Shown here: positions 45,215 to 57,489 of the stretch, piece by piece
How the letters are laid out: each line of letters begins with the position of its first letter
How positions within the stretch are numbered: position 1 is the stretch's first letter
The notes under the pieces: generated by a model
The model's input: the letters and a program-made list of their open reading frames with translations, nothing else
What the model was told of the DNA's origin: nothing
The model's database searches: none
Made by a program: the position numbers and the translations under genes
From: Isoetes taiwanensis
Lineage: Eukaryota; Streptophyta; Lycopodiopsida; Isoetales; Isoetaceae
Direction: 5' to 3'
NCBI GenBank assembly: GCA_021234155.1
Contig: JAJEKV010000030.1
Location: forward strand, 1,498,901 to 1,562,900
Length of the DNA stretch: 64,000 nucleotides

Positions 45215-45377
45215 TCAAAGATATTTGTGATTTTGGGCATGGCAAATTTGTGAGAGACAAGCAAACTGGAGTTGATGGTGTAATTGATCCTGAAGTTGCA
45301 AATAATTTGCAAGCAAACTGCATGCAAATATGGAAAACAACGCAGGAGCTATCCATGGAGGACTCGTCAATCAGGTT
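45215..45377 (+). pseudogene. Exon-like segment in duplication copy 1 (unrecognised)
   Basis: An open stretch containing DFGHGKFVRDKQTGVDGVID followed by NLQANCMQIWKTTQELSMED ends at a GT splice-donor-like site (CAATCAG then GTTTTT). Composition and the boundary look like a real exon. No family is recognised. The second copy lies at about 48384-48544 with a small upstream deletion. Confidence 0.4.
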
Positions 45378-46534
45378 TTTATTTTTGTTTAGTCAGCTTA
45401 TTTTGGCTCATATCTGATCAATAGTTATTGGCTAACTTTAAGAGAAGTAGATCCGATATGCCTATTTCCAAGCTTGCTAGCTATTATGATCTTGAGTAGA
45501 TCCGGACTTGGTCTTGCCGCCTATTATGAAATTTCTGCAGTTGTAACATGATAAACAAGTCTGTGCATTGGCAATTCATGTAAAATTATTTAATGTAGAT
45601 CTGCGTATTGTGCTTGTTGTAGATGAGAATATGCATAAACGTCCTTAGGCTGCTCATTGCTAGAAGTCCTACTGACTTATATAACTGAAAGATGCATTTC
45701 TTTTCTGAGGCAAATAATAATGGTCATAGGGATGTGATCTAAATGTTACTCTAAATGTTAAGGCTATGGAGCCCATCATGTGTATTAATAAGGGGCTGTC
45801 CAGGGAAAAGGGGACTGCCAGACACACCAGTATAATGGCATAAAGAAGAATGGATAGGCCACTAAAATTTTGTGTTATACTAACCCTTTTTGGTCTGGTT
45901 GCCTTAGAATTCCAGTAGGAAAATGGAACTGATATACTCCTGATTAAGAACAGGGATATTAATGGAGCTGCCATTGTAATGTAGCTGTTTCTAACCTTTA
46001 TTGTGCTTTGACATGCTTTATGGTATGGTACATCTTTTTAAACATGGTGAAGGGGATAACCCAAGAAACCTAATGCTTACCTGTCAGTGCTGTCATTATT
46101 ACCCTTCTTAGGCTAATTTTTGGCTGGTTTACTGCAGGTAACAAGGTTTCTTGCTCCATGCTTTGATGTATCTATTTGTCTAAGCTGATGGTTCAAGCAA
46201 TACAAGACTTCAAGTAAGATTATTCCTATGGGACAACAAGATCTATATCTGGAACTCATTTATGTGTTATATTACTGTCCTAAGATGTTCTTATAGATGT
46301 TTATTTCTGAAAACAGTGTGCTACTGTCTACTCTTATGTAACTATATGAATTTTAATGAATGATTTTCAAAGTAAAGTGTATAATGGTTAAAATTATTTA
46401 ATGTCCTTTTCTTGGCCTAGTAAAATGTTCCTGTCATTTTGTCTAGGACTGCTAAAGGCAGACTTAGTATTTTCAAAGGGAAATATTAAGTTTGGAAGTC
46501 TGGTTTCAGATTTGAGGTTTTTTTTGTTAAACTC

Positions 46535-47610
46535 AGTTTTCTAGTTATACTAGAAACCAAGATTAGGACTAATACTACAGGAACAAAACATTTTCTAATG
46601 CATTTGCTTATGACTATAGGCTGAGGTCAGAGTTGATGATAATAACTATTGGATCAAAGAGCTCATTCTACTAAGTATCATGAATGTGGGATTGAAAGCA
46701 CTAGGCACTAGAAACCAGGTTTGGGCAAATATTACAGGAGAACCTTATTCTAATGCATTTGCCTATGTTTATAGGGAAAAAAATAGATGGAGGAACGGGT
46801 ATATTTCAAATAACATGGACATGTTAGTGGCAGCCCAAATCCGGCAGTATAAGTCATCTTACCATGTGGCTGCACATAAATATGAAAGGCATTCGCCAAT
46901 GAGATAAATCATGTTCCAGATTTTGGCACTTGCCATGTGGTTAAATCATATCCCTGATTTTGACTTTTGCCACGCAAAGATGAACATAATTATGTCCACA
47001 AGGCCCTGATGATATTTACTTAAGGCATATGCAGAAATCCAAACTGGAGCAATATGTGAAGCCAACAATTGGGCAAAATACAGTAACGGATCTGGGAATT
47101 TCCACAACACATAACTAAAAAGGCATTTGCCAAGGGTTTAATCATATCCCATTTTGTGGTTGTAGCATTCAGGGTATCATTGTGGATCTAGAAAGCAAGG
47201 TTTCTGGAGACATTTGCCAAGAGTTAAATCGTGCTCCGGATTCGAGCTTATGCATGAAAAAGATGGGAGACGTTGAAAGTCTTGAACAGACTAATAGGAA
47301 AGAAAAAGAGCATATACATGTTTTGGCAAAAAAGAAATATACAAAATTGTCCTGAGATACGTGAACAAGGAACAATCCTCTTGGTTACTATAGAATCATG
47401 GAGATAGGGTACATGCGACATATGGAGTTCATAAGAAGACATGTAACAATAAAGTGCAGAATTGCAAAAAGCAGTTAAAAGCATTGTGAGGGCAGGGCCT
47501 ATGCATACAGCAAGGCCCTGCACTCCTTGCTGTATATATTGCTGTTAAAAGTTTTGTAAGTAAAACTAGCAATAGCCCCACCTGAACAACGGTTGGAGGA
47601 AGGATTTATT
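46535..47610. other. Unduplicated part of the 3.17-kb unit
   Basis: Contains two diverged copies of a block of about 70 bases starting CTAGAAACCA and ending TATAGG (about 46550-46620 and 46705-46780), and several loose repeats of CATTTGCCAAGAGTTAAATC at 46890-47235. The ORF at 46680-46907 is unrecognised. Confidence 0.4.
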
Positions 47611-47615
47611 TTATT

Positions 47616-49694
47616 ATAAATATACTGATATATGCATACATACAACATGTTGTGAATTGGAGCCAATAGGTTTGGACCTTTGTCCCTATGTAAACGTTGG
47701 GAGCGTATCCCTAGTGGTATGGCCAATATACTATAATCCTAAATATTACGAATATTCTATAGTCAAAGCAAAGGCAATGGCTAATGAACATGGAAACTTG
47801 GTAAGTTGAAAAGACATCTCAGATGAGGTAAAGACATCTCATGTCAATGTTAAAGCAGTAACCAGTTATTTGAGGCTATTTAGGAAAAGACCATGGTAAT
47901 GTCACATTCGTCGAATGAGTTTGAATAGGTAAACGTTGAAAGGCTACCACATGGTGCAATTCTGCATATGAATTTATAAGCAAAGCCATTGGACGTTTAA
48001 AGGCAAATGTAAAATCAAGGTATATTTATGTGGACGGGAATGTTACCTTCGGGAAAATGGGTGACATAAGAAGATAAGAAAAAATATAATGTTTTGTTGT
48101 ATAATTAACAAACGTTAGGGTTCCGTCCATGCCTTGGACGAAACTGAAGATAGGTTAGGGTTCCGTCCATGCCTTGGACGAAACTGAAGATAGCTTCTGA
48201 TGGCTGATGACCTACACTGGCTTTCGAAATTAGAAGATAAGATTTACAGGCTGGATTTTTGCAGAATAGATTTTTTCCTAAGGGCCGTTGCAGACCATAA
48301 GCCCGAAAGTAAGTACACTTTTCTCAGTTGAGCATAAATAGCAGATGCTCGGCCAGTTGTGGTCTCAATTTCGCTATCTCTATCAGCATATTTGTGATTT
48401 TGGGCATGGCAAATTTGTGAGAGACAAGCAAACTGGAGTTGATGGTGTAATTGATCCTGAAGTTGCAAATAATTTGCAAGCAAACTGCATGCAAATATGG
48501 AAAACAACGCAGGAGCTATCCATGGAGGACTCGTCAATCAGGTTTTTATTTTTGTTTAGTCAGCTTATTTTGGCTCATATCTGATCAATAGTTATTGGCT
48601 AACTTTAAGAGAAGTAGATCTGGATATGCCTATTTCCAGCTTGCTAGCTATTATGATCTTGAGTAGATCTGGACTTGGTCTTGCCGTCTATTATGAAATT
48701 TCTGCAGTTGTAACATGATAAACAAGTCTGTGCATTGGCAATTCATGTAAAATTATTTAATGTAGATCTGCGTATTGTGCTTGTTGTAGATGAGAATATG
48801 CATAAACGTCCTTAGGCTGCTCATTGCTAGAAGTCCTACTGACTTATATAACTGAAAGATGCATTTCTTTTCTGAGGCAAATAATAATGGTCATAGGGAT
48901 GTGATCTAAATGTTACTCTAAATGTTAAGGCTATGGAGCCCATCATGTGTATTAATAAGGGGCTGTCCAGGGAAAAGGGGACTGCCAGACACACCAGTAT
49001 AATGGCATAAAGAAGAATGGATAGGCCACTAAAATTTTGTGTTATACTAACCCTTTTTGGTCTGGTTGCCTTAGAATTCCAGTAGGAAAATGGAACTGAT
49101 ATACTCCTGATTAAGAACAGGGATATTAATGGAGCTGCCATTGTAATGTAGCTGTTTCTAACCTTTATTGTGCTTTGACATGCTTTATGTTATGGTACAT
49201 CTTTTTAAACATTGTGAAGGGGATAACACAAGAAACCTAATGCTTACCTGTCAGTGCTGTCATTATTGCCCTTCTTAGGCTAATTTTTGGCTGGTTTACT
49301 GCAGGTAACAAGGTTTCTTGCTCCATGCTTTGATGTATCTATTTGTCTAAGCTGATGGTTCAAGCAATACAAGACTTCAAGTAAGATTATTCCTATGGGA
49401 CAACAAGATCTATATCTGGAACTCATTTATGTGTTATATTACTGTCCTAAGATGTTCTTATAGATGTTTATTTCTGAAAACAGTGTGCTACTGTCTACTC
49501 TTATGTAACTATATGAATTTTAATGAATGATTTTCAAAGTAAAGTGTATAATGGTTAAAATTATTTAATGTCCTTTTCTTGGCCTAGTAAAATGTTCCTG
49601 TCATTTTGTCTAGGACTGCTAAAGGCAGACTTAGTATTTTCAAAGGGAAATATTAAGTTTGGAAGTCTGGTTTCAGATTTGAGGTTTTTTTTTT
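47616..49694. repeat. Duplication copy 2 (ends at LINE B)
   Basis: Same sequence as copy 1. It ends at the T run at 49685-49697, which is the A tail of LINE B on the minus strand. After the LINE (from about 53760) the sequence does not resume the copy 1 order. Confidence 0.9.
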
Positions 49695-49840
49695 TTTGAG
49701 GAAAAGGAAGGGTTTGATATTAATCATAACTTAAAAACATACAAAAAATAGAAGGGCTCAGAGCCCGAATAGAAAGTAACTGAATACAATGACAACTAGA
49801 ATCCAAGATCATTTCTGACACTCTGATATATTCTTCAGCT

Positions 49841-50335
49841 TCATAGCCAAATACCACTTGCCGGAGCCGAATTCTGAGAGGGGGAGGTTTGAATCGGAAG
49901 AGAAGACAGATTAAAAAGGGAGGCTGGAATAGCAGGTAAATCAGGGAAAGAGTGGGTGGCATTGAGAGGCATGGCAAAGGATGGTGGGGCAATCCAATTA
50001 ATCTCAGACCAGGAAGGGGTAAGCAGCAACAATTCATCCAGGGGAACTTGGATTATGTCGAGAAGAACACCAGCAGCTGCTTCACATCTGCCTTTATGAT
50101 AATAGTACATCGACCTCAGACATGAGAATTGCCTTTCTGTGAGCAGGCGGTTGTTGTTACCAATGAATTTGTGTAGGATATGCGCATTATAAGCTTTCTT
50201 GAGGAGGAATTTGAGCCTAAAGGTTTCTCTCACTGCTTGTCTTGGAGTTCCCGAGTGGTGCACAGGGACATCATCCGGTAGTATCGTCCCCCTGAAGACT
50301 TGGACCACACTGTTCAAAAAGGCTGCAATCCACAA
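49841..50335 (-). pseudogene. End of LINE B ORF2 region in a shifted frame
   Basis: An open stretch that overlaps the end of the main ORF in another frame (WIAAFLNSVVQVFRGTILPD, then HHSGTPRQAVRETFRLKFLL). It looks like the former C-terminal continuation of the LINE protein after a frameshift near 50300. No catalytic motif is visible. Confidence 0.35.
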
Positions 50336-52517
50336 ATGAGTTCAAGTCAATCAAGGAGTCAAACCGAACAATGAAAAAATCAGACTTGAAGGCCCCCCAA
50401 GGCAACCAATCCGTATCATATTTTTCCAGCTTAGAGGCCTTATGGGCCATAGCACATCTAATAAGCTCAAATTGGAAATTAAGCTTCATCCAAATAAGAT
50501 CACACTTCCTATTTGCCATAGCCACATTATTCCTGTGTTTCCAGACAATCCACAAGGCTAAATGCAAGATAGAGGAGTCAACTCTGGATTTCTGAAGATT
50601 GAAGAATTGAGCCATACTAGAGATGGAGTCCATGTCAGGGATACTCAATTTAGAGCCAATCTGAGACAACCACCTCCAGAAATCTTGGATCATAGGACAA
50701 GTAAAAATGTGAAGAACTGTCTCATCCTGACTGTTACACAGGGGGCATAAGGGGCTGTGAACATTATTAAACTGTCTCTTGATCATATTTGTATTACTTA
50801 GCAGGGCATTGTGCAGGATCAGCCAGGCAAACACTTTGATTTTAGGACAGGAATAGGACTGCCAAATTGAAGAAAGAGTCTTCTTGAAGTTCTTGGAAGA
50901 TAGGCCATGGAAAGCAGCATACTTTCTTCTCTTCTGAGGAAGACAGGCATGATAAATTTTGGAGACCTTATAGCTCCTTTTTACTTTGAAGAACCAGTTC
51001 AGAGGGGAGTGGCTCTCCCCCTTACCATCCTTTCCCAGGACAGAAGAGTAGGCTTGGACAACCTGTTTATAGATCAATCTGTTGGTTACCCCTCCCCCAA
51101 CTTTTCTTTTGATAGACTCCCAAGGAATCCAATTATCATTCTCATCAATCAAATCCCTCACATATAAAATATTGGCTCTATGCCACTTCATGTAACAGGT
51201 AGGGTGGCAAATAGCCATGGCCGAGTAGGATGGGGGGGCTAGGATAGGAGACCAAAAAATTGAGGTATCCCTAACAGAATTGGTGATTTTATCATGGGTG
51301 AACTTACTAGCCACCATCTCCCAGGCCCTGAAAATGCTCCTAAGAAGGGAGGAAGTGTTAGAAGCACACTTGAAATCATAGAAGGCTGAATCTAGAAGTT
51401 GATGTCTTAAGGTGGCACTCCCTAGGGGTTTACTCTTGTTGAACCAAAATCTAATGAAGTCCATTGCAGGGGACTGAAAACCAGAAATGGCCTTCCATAC
51501 ATTCTTGGCCCCTAAGATCTGAGCCTGTAGGAAAAGAGATTTACATCCCAGACCACCAGCCTTCCTGCTATGGGTGAGCTCCTCCCAAGCAGACAAGTGA
51601 GTCCCCTGCCAAATATATTCTTTAATGCATTGTTCAATCTTGTTGTAAGAAGCTTTGTCAGCAATCAGAGCAGAGGAGAAGTAAACATGGCTGCTGGCCA
51701 AGACAGAGTTGGCAATTAGGATTCTACCAGCCAGAGAAAGTGATCCTTTAAGGATTAACAGTTTTTTCCGAATCCTGTTAATCAAGGGTTGCCAGGCCAC
51801 TTTGTGGGACATCTGAATAGCAAGGGGGAGTCCCAGGAGGATCAGGTATTGTCCCTCAGGAACAAATTTGATACCATGGGTATGGAGATGAGGGTATGAA
51901 CTGTCAGAGAGAATGGAACACTTAGCAAAGTTGAGGTGAATCCCAGAGGCAGCTCCAAACCTGGTTATACACTCCATCAAATTATCCAGGCAAGCATTAT
52001 CAGCTTTGGTCATGATGAAAGTATCATCAGCATACTGGAGGATGGACAACTGATTATCAGATTGAGGCATCTGGAGGCCATGGATCAGGCCCTTATCCTG
52101 ATATGAAGAAACCATTTTGGTGAGAATTTCAGCAGCAATAATGAAGAGGTAAGGGGCCAAAGGGCACCCTTGTCTCACTCCTCTCTGGATAGGGAAAAAA
52201 TCAGTGGGAGCTCCATTAATAATGACACATGAGGAAGCATTCTGATTTATGCCCATGATAAGGTTGATGAGGTAGGGATGAATGCCTATGTGGCTGAGGG
52301 ACTTCTCCAGAAACTTCCAGGAAATACAATCATAAGCTCTCTTAAAGTCTAATTTAAGAAGAATGCAGCCTTGCTTGGATAGCTTATTCCAGTGAAGAGC
52401 TTCATTAGCTGCTATGTAGTTGTCCAGTATAGATCTGTTGGGCAGGAAGGCAGATTGGCAAGCATTAATCTTATTTTGGAGATGCACCACCATCCTACCA
52501 GCAATGATTTTAGCCAC
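50271..52517 (-). CDS. LINE B reverse transcriptase and C-terminal domain
   Basis: 748 codons open. RT motifs in order: SAFLPNRSILDNYIAANEAL, LLKLDFKRAYDCISWKFLEK (motif A with catalytic D), GAPTDFFPIQRGVRQGCPLA, LQYADDTFIM (catalytic DD), HLNFAKCSIL. Then the plant L1 C-terminal region with a zinc knuckle-like CPLCNSQDETVLHIFTC at about residue 590-610. The true ORF2 is longer: the first RT motifs and the endonuclease lie upstream in other frames. The long open frame suggests a fairly recent insertion. Confidence 0.9.
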   Translation of the reverse strand: MAKIIAGRMVVHLQNKINACQSAFLPNRSILDNYIAANEALHWNKLSKQGCILLKLDFKRAYDCISWKFLEKSLSHIGIHPYLINLIMGINQNASSCVIINGAPTDFFPIQRGVRQGCPLAPYLFIIAAEILTKMVSSYQDKGLIHGLQMPQSDNQLSILQYADDTFIMTKADNACLDNLMECITRFGAASGIHLNFAKCSILSDSSYPHLHTHGIKFVPEGQYLILLGLPLAIQMSHKVAWQPLINRIRKKLLILKGSLSLAGRILIANSVLASSHVYFSSALIADKASYNKIEQCIKEYIWQGTHLSAWEELTHSRKAGGLGCKSLFLQAQILGAKNVWKAISGFQSPAMDFIRFWFNKSKPLGSATLRHQLLDSAFYDFKCASNTSSLLRSIFRAWEMVASKFTHDKITNSVRDTSIFWSPILAPPSYSAMAICHPTCYMKWHRANILYVRDLIDENDNWIPWESIKRKVGGGVTNRLIYKQVVQAYSSVLGKDGKGESHSPLNWFFKVKRSYKVSKIYHACLPQKRRKYAAFHGLSSKNFKKTLSSIWQSYSCPKIKVFAWLILHNALLSNTNMIKRQFNNVHSPLCPLCNSQDETVLHIFTCPMIQDFWRWLSQIGSKLSIPDMDSISSMAQFFNLQKSRVDSSILHLALWIVWKHRNNVAMANRKCDLIWMKLNFQFELIRCAMAHKASKLEKYDTDWLPWGAFKSDFFIVRFDSLIDLNSFVDCSLFEQCGPSLQGDDTTG

Positions 52518-53745
52518 CAGTTTGTATAGGGTGGTAGTTAAAGAGATAGGGCGCCACTCATTTGTCTTGGACGGGGGAATCGAGTCTTAGGAATGAGGGA
52601 GATGACCCCAACATTATAAGTAGGATAGATGGATTTTGCTCTCCAAATCCCCGGATGAAGTGGACAATGTCATCCTTCATAATGGGCCGAATTCCACAAA
52701 GAATTCTGGCTGAAAACCATCAATACCCGGCTTTTCCCCTTTTTCATACTTTTAAGGGTTTCAAAGATTTCGTGCGCCGGTTCAGGTCTGGATCCAATCC
52801 TCCTCCATCACATCATTAGGGGGCCCTATATCATCAAAAACCTCCTCAGATTTTACTTTCCTCTATGTTTTCATCTTTGAAAAGGTCTGAATAGAATTTA
52901 TAGAATGCGAGAGGCAATCTCCTTTTCATCTTTGTGTGTAAGACCACGATCGGGTCTCCAACCGAGTAATGGAATTGTTTATAAGCCTATTCCTAGCTAC
53001 TCTAAAAACATTTGGAACTCTCATGGTCTAACCGATTGTGCAATTTGATCTTGCTTCTTAAAGCCATCCCCTAACCTCGATGCTCCTCCAAGGTCTTAAT
53101 CTGAATTTCCAACTGCTCTTCCTTCAAATGTAAAGCATTATCATTGGGATTTTTTTCAATGAGGGATCTAACATCCTTGATCTGTTCCATGAAGTTATCC
53201 CTAATAGCCTTTCTTTTCTGGGCTAAGTCCTTACCCCATTTCTTCACCCAATCCTTAACTTTCTTCATCTTATCATTAAAGTTTTTCATGGATTGATGCT
53301 GCCCAATTTTGGGAAGGGAAAGGTAGAAAGAAGTGAAGTCTTGGCAGAAAGATTTCATCTGGAGCAGGGAAGTATTAAATTTAAATGGGGTATTCCTCCC
53401 TTTAGTTCCCAGAGGAAGACTTTTAGTATCCAGAAAGTGAGGCTGATGGTCAGAAATAGTGCTGGCAATATCCCCTGTAACAATGCAGTTATCCAGCCAG
53501 CTAGCAGAGTTATGAATATAGAACCTGTCCAACATGCAAAAGGTTCTCTGGTCCCCTTTTCTCTTGTTATTCCAAGAGAATTTGGTATTGGAGGAAGGGA
53601 TATAAATCAGGTCTTGATCAGTGTGCCATTGCTCCCAGGAGTATCTCTCATTCCTAGACATGTTAATTTTATTGCCAAGTTTCATGTCACAGTTGGGGGT
53701 ATTATTGAAGTCGCCTGTGATTATCCAATTCTCAATATCCTGCAT
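52518..53745 (-). pseudogene. LINE B endonuclease half and linker
   Basis: The open part 53071-53745 begins inside the endonuclease with WIITGDFNNTP (GDFN motif) and has SDHQPHFL (SDH motif), followed by a Lys/Glu-rich helical linker. Between 53070 and 52518 the linker to RT is broken by frameshifts; parts can be read in more than one frame. The N-terminal half of the endonuclease is missing. Confidence 0.75.
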
Positions 53746-53760
53746 TAGTTAAAAAATTGT

Positions 53761-55100
53761 TTTGACATATTTTTGTCATATCCGACCATCCAGCTGTGAT
53801 TATTTATTGATTTTCCAACTTTTCTTTTTTTTCTTTTTGGAGAAAAATGTTTGAAACTTTTCCAATTGATGTTTGTAAGGTTTTTTGTTTTTTCTCGAAG
53901 TAAATAAGCTTTGGAAGTAAATAAATGAAATTCTCCTTTTATACTTCTTCTAAGGAGGTCAAACCAGATGAAAAGTGCCAGAGGCTGCCCGTCCTTGCTA
54001 GATATGAGCTTAGAACACTCTAAATAAAAATTATTATCAAAATTTTAATTTGATGGGATGCTTGCTTAACAATGCCATCGTTGAAGTAATAAAATTGGAC
54101 AACCTTCAAAACTTTTGTCCATAATCCACCTCTGCATCACAATAGTTCTAGTAATGGACTCCAAAAAAACACAATCTTCAAAACTAGATATGCATTGTTG
54201 TTCCAATTTCTAGAATGAATGTATAGGATCTTGAACCTCAATGGAGATGCATGGATCTTGAGCATTTTTGCAACAAAAATTCTTTCATGACATTTCCATT
54301 CTTTATGCAGGCTCTATGGTGCAAATGCAAACTGCCATATTGGAGTATTTCTTGATTATTCCAAGGCAATGATCACATATTTGTCTTGAATTCTTTGCTA
54401 GAGCAAATATTAGCTCTTCACATTCTTTTTAGGATGAGACATTGTAGATTAAATCTGAACTTTGGATGTTTGCATCAAATCATTGGTAAGTTTTTTTACA
54501 ATGGGTAAAACTGAAATATTAAAGTTGCCTTCATTTGCTTGAAAGCTCAAAGAGGTTATATGCAAGTGTTACATTATTTAGGGTACTGCAAAATGCAATT
54601 TGTTTTTTCCAGATTTCAAATATGTCTAGCTTTTAGGTAGCCATGTCCATAGAGGAGCTTATTAGATTTTGTAAGGCCCTTCAAAGCCGTTTTTTGCAGC
54701 CTTTCCCTAGAGAAATAAGGTGATTGTGCACATTCTTTTATGCAACAATATAGCGCAATTGATATGCAAGATAAAGGGGTGTGCTAAATGATCAATGCGA
54801 AGAAGATTGAAGACTATTCGTGCTTTATTCTGTGTAGCACCAATGATGTCGATATTAAAAATAGTCATTCAGATCGAAAAGCAAATATTGTATCTGCGAG
54901 CTTCAATTGATTTCTTGATTTAGTTATTTTCTTATTTTAAAGCATTGCCTCCTAGAGATAGCAACACACGGTATAATTTTAAAGCCATGATTGCCCTTAA
55001 GACCAATTCTTTGCAAGCATAATATAGAAGGTTGAGCAAATAGTAAAAGTTTTGCAAACTTTTTCTAAAAATCAATGTTTTACATAGAAATCTAGGGCAA
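53761..55100. other. No gene recognised
   Basis: AT-rich DNA without coding signal. Confidence 0.35.
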
Positions 55101-55107
55101 GACTTAA

Positions 55108-55200
55108 GTAGTTTTTCTTTCTCTTTTCTTTTCTTTTTTCCTTTTCCTTTTCCTTTTTTTTTCTTTTCCCCCTTTTTTTTTCTTTTTCTTTTTCTTTTCA
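55108..55200. repeat. Polypyrimidine tract
   Basis: About 90 bases of TTTTC and TTTCC type units, almost without purines. The minus-strand ORF across it (Lys/Glu/Gly only) is an artefact of composition. Confidence 0.8.
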
Positions 55201-55468
55201 AGTATTTGGTAAGAAAGCTACTTTCACCTATAGTTAGTCAAGTGCACAAACACATTATGACTATAGTTGCATGATGCACACCACAATTCAACCATCGAAA
55301 ATGTGAAAGTGGCAATGTTCTTGTATAATTATTAAAAAAGCTCTAGCAAATCATCAATCCTGCAATGTCTTACTAGCCAGTCAAGTAATGCCCCTTTTTT
55401 GGTTGTTTATTAGAGCCACATAATAGCCACACAAATAGTAATGCATTTGAATTGCATTATAATAGCCA

Positions 55469-55578
55469 CACAAATAGTTCTTAAAATTCTCATATGTACC
55501 TTGGATAGATATTTTTTGTTTTTCACAAATAGTTCTTAAAATTCTCATATGTACCTTGGATAGATATTTTTTGTTTTT
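55469..55578. repeat. Perfect tandem duplication of 55 bases
   Basis: CACAAATAGTTCTTAAAATT and the following bases to TTTTTGTTTTTC are repeated exactly (55469-55523 and 55524-55578). The perfect match implies a recent event. Confidence 0.85.
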
Positions 55579-55579
55579 C

Positions 55580-56150
55580 GAAGGTAAGAACTTTTTGTAT
55601 TGATTAGATTGGAGGAATTACAATACAAAGACCCCTCATGGATCAGATTGATTTAAATATAGAGGAACCTCTGCGGATCTGAGTTATACCTGCAGTTATA
55701 GTACTCATAAGTTTCTCTCAACTTCTTCTTCTATAAACCTCTTGCAAAGTTAGAGATGAAGAGAAACAAGACGAATAATAACCTCAACAATCTCCCGCAC
55801 TACTCAAAGAAGCTAATATGTTTCAAACTATGATCAAGTCCTGCAACCCTACTACTAAATGTGGGACTAAAAGGAGATTTGCATTGTTGGGATGCGCCAG
55901 TCAGCCAACCTGCAATAAGCTAGACACACAACCGAACCACCAAAATTCTCCTCTAAAATTCGATTCATGATATTCGGTTGACATAGAAGCATCTTCCTGG
56001 ACACAATCAGATTCCCTTGATAATTTCAAATATCTAGCACAATAACAGGGGTTTTTTTTTGTGTTTTTGTATGCTTTTCACTAAGGTTTTCCTATGATTT
56101 CGTGATGTATTCAAATTGATGTACTAATGCGTACATCTAGAGTGCACCAT
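55580..56150. other. No gene recognised
   Basis: Sequence with CAACAATCTCCCGCACTACTC-like composition that resembles retroelement leader DNA, but no family can be named. Confidence 0.25.
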
Positions 56151-56157
56151 TTTTGAG

Positions 56158-56355
56158 CCATTGATTTTAGCCTTTTTTTTTCAATGGTCAACAACCACAA
56201 TGGCTCACAACAAAAGCCCTTTTTTTGTGCGTGTGGTGCATAATGGGCACATGAAGGCCATTGATTTTAGCCTTTTTTTTTCAATAGTCAACAATCAATT
56301 TCTCACAACAAAAGCCCTCTTTTTGTGTGTGTGTGGTGCATAATAGGCACATGAA
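56158..56355. repeat. Direct repeat of about 100 bases
   Basis: CCATTGATTTTAGCCTTTTT and the following CACAACAAAAGCCCT...GTGGTGCATAAT.GGCACATGAAGG occur at 56158 and 56257 with few differences. Confidence 0.75.
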
Positions 56356-56359
56356 GGGC

Positions 56360-57480
56360 TTGAAGGGCGCATCTAGTGCAGTTTCCCCGCCGGCAACACA
56401 TTTCTTATCATAACTTTTGATCCAGGGCCCTGTTTGAGATGATTTTCATTGCTTGGAAAGCTCTCTCCGAGATCTTTTTGATAGTGTATGATATGGATAT
56501 GTTTGGTTAAGTTATCTATGCTAAAACAGCAATTTTTCGGCCGGGTTTGGTAGGCTTTCACATCCTACCAGCTGATTAATACAGGATTGCGTTATTGGAT
56601 ATTGTTTTATGGCTCATTCCGAATGAAGCTTGCAAAAAATTACCATGCATTTTTAGATTTTGAGGCAGTTATTAAGCAAATTCCAAGGCTTCTAGATTCT
56701 TGTGCTAACAAGCAGAAAAGTTTCCCACTTTGGTTTCTCACCACAAGAATCCATGGAGGCCAAAGGCTGCTGTTAAATTCCAGTTGAAAAATGTTTGTGT
56801 ATGGGTGTTGCAAACTTTATGACTTTCAGAATAATGGGATCAATCTGCTCTATCTTTATGGTAACTTTTACTTATGTTCTATTTGTTTTATTGTGATCAA
56901 ATTCAAAAGCTACAGGTGATGAAAGCCTCAAATGAATTCTAGTTTTTTTCTGGTTTGAATTCTAAATTTTTTGTTTGTGCCTCTTTATTTTCTGTCCTTT
57001 CACTAATGCATCTCGCATTTGGATCTTAGTCATGACTTATCTGTTGGCCGCCTAATGTTTAGGGACTAGAATTGGCAAGAAAGCTTGAAACATATATAAT
57101 TTGGCGTGTTGCAATGAGCAGATTCACACTTTGCTTAAAGCTGTTTCAAATTAAATTCTTATTATCAAGCAAATGCTTAGTTTTATGTAGCTTCACATTC
57201 ATTGAGTTTAAATTGTTGGACTCAAAGGCCTTAGTGCTAAAGCAAAACACATTTGCACTATTGAAACTTCATGTTAAATTGTTTGATTCAAAGTTGTTAG
57301 TGTTAAAATAAAGCACAAAGGATATGCGGGGTTCAATCCCCATGACATGACCTAACGGTCATCTTCTTAACAAATGTTTTTTATTCCATTGAGTAATAAC
57401 TCTTCTAAATTACTTTAATAACCTGTTGACCTTTTTTGAGGCTCCACAATTGCTATATATAATTTTTTGTTGTTATGTTG
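56360..57480. other. No gene recognised
   Basis: One open stretch at 56587-56787 has exon-like composition (LRYWILFYGSFRMKLA type) but no recognised family. GCGGGGTTCAATCCCC near 57327 resembles a tRNA T-arm, but no tRNA can be folded around it. Confidence 0.25.
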
Positions 57481-57489
57481 TCCATCTCC

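Larger units (their letters stand above)
44448..46525. repeat. Duplication copy 1
   Basis: Nearly identical to 47616-49694 (offset 3167-3168). By eye only a handful of differences occur per kilobase, for example AAAGATATT against AGCATATT near 45225 and 48385. Copy 1 goes on to 47615 with DNA that has no counterpart in the window, so the arrangement is a tandem duplication with a unit of about 3.17 kb and a cut second copy. Confidence 0.9.
49685..53760 (-). mobile_element. LINE B (L1 type), 5'-truncated
   Basis: A minus-strand L1-type element with an A tail (T run 49685-49697), a nearly intact RT/C-terminal ORF and only the second half of the endonuclease. Similarity stops at about 53750, which is the usual 5' truncation of L1 insertions. 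It is a different lineage from LINE A: it has a poly(A) tail, a different C-terminal region and no 3' hairpin. Clear target site duplications were not found. Confidence 0.85.

Noticed and set aside
54932-55201. Lys/Glu/Gly-rich minus-strand ORF
   Set aside because: Composition artefact of the polypyrimidine tract.
57322-57345. tRNA gene or tRNA-derived SINE (GGGGTTCAATCCCC like a T-arm)
   Set aside because: No A box, anticodon arm or acceptor stem could be placed upstream.
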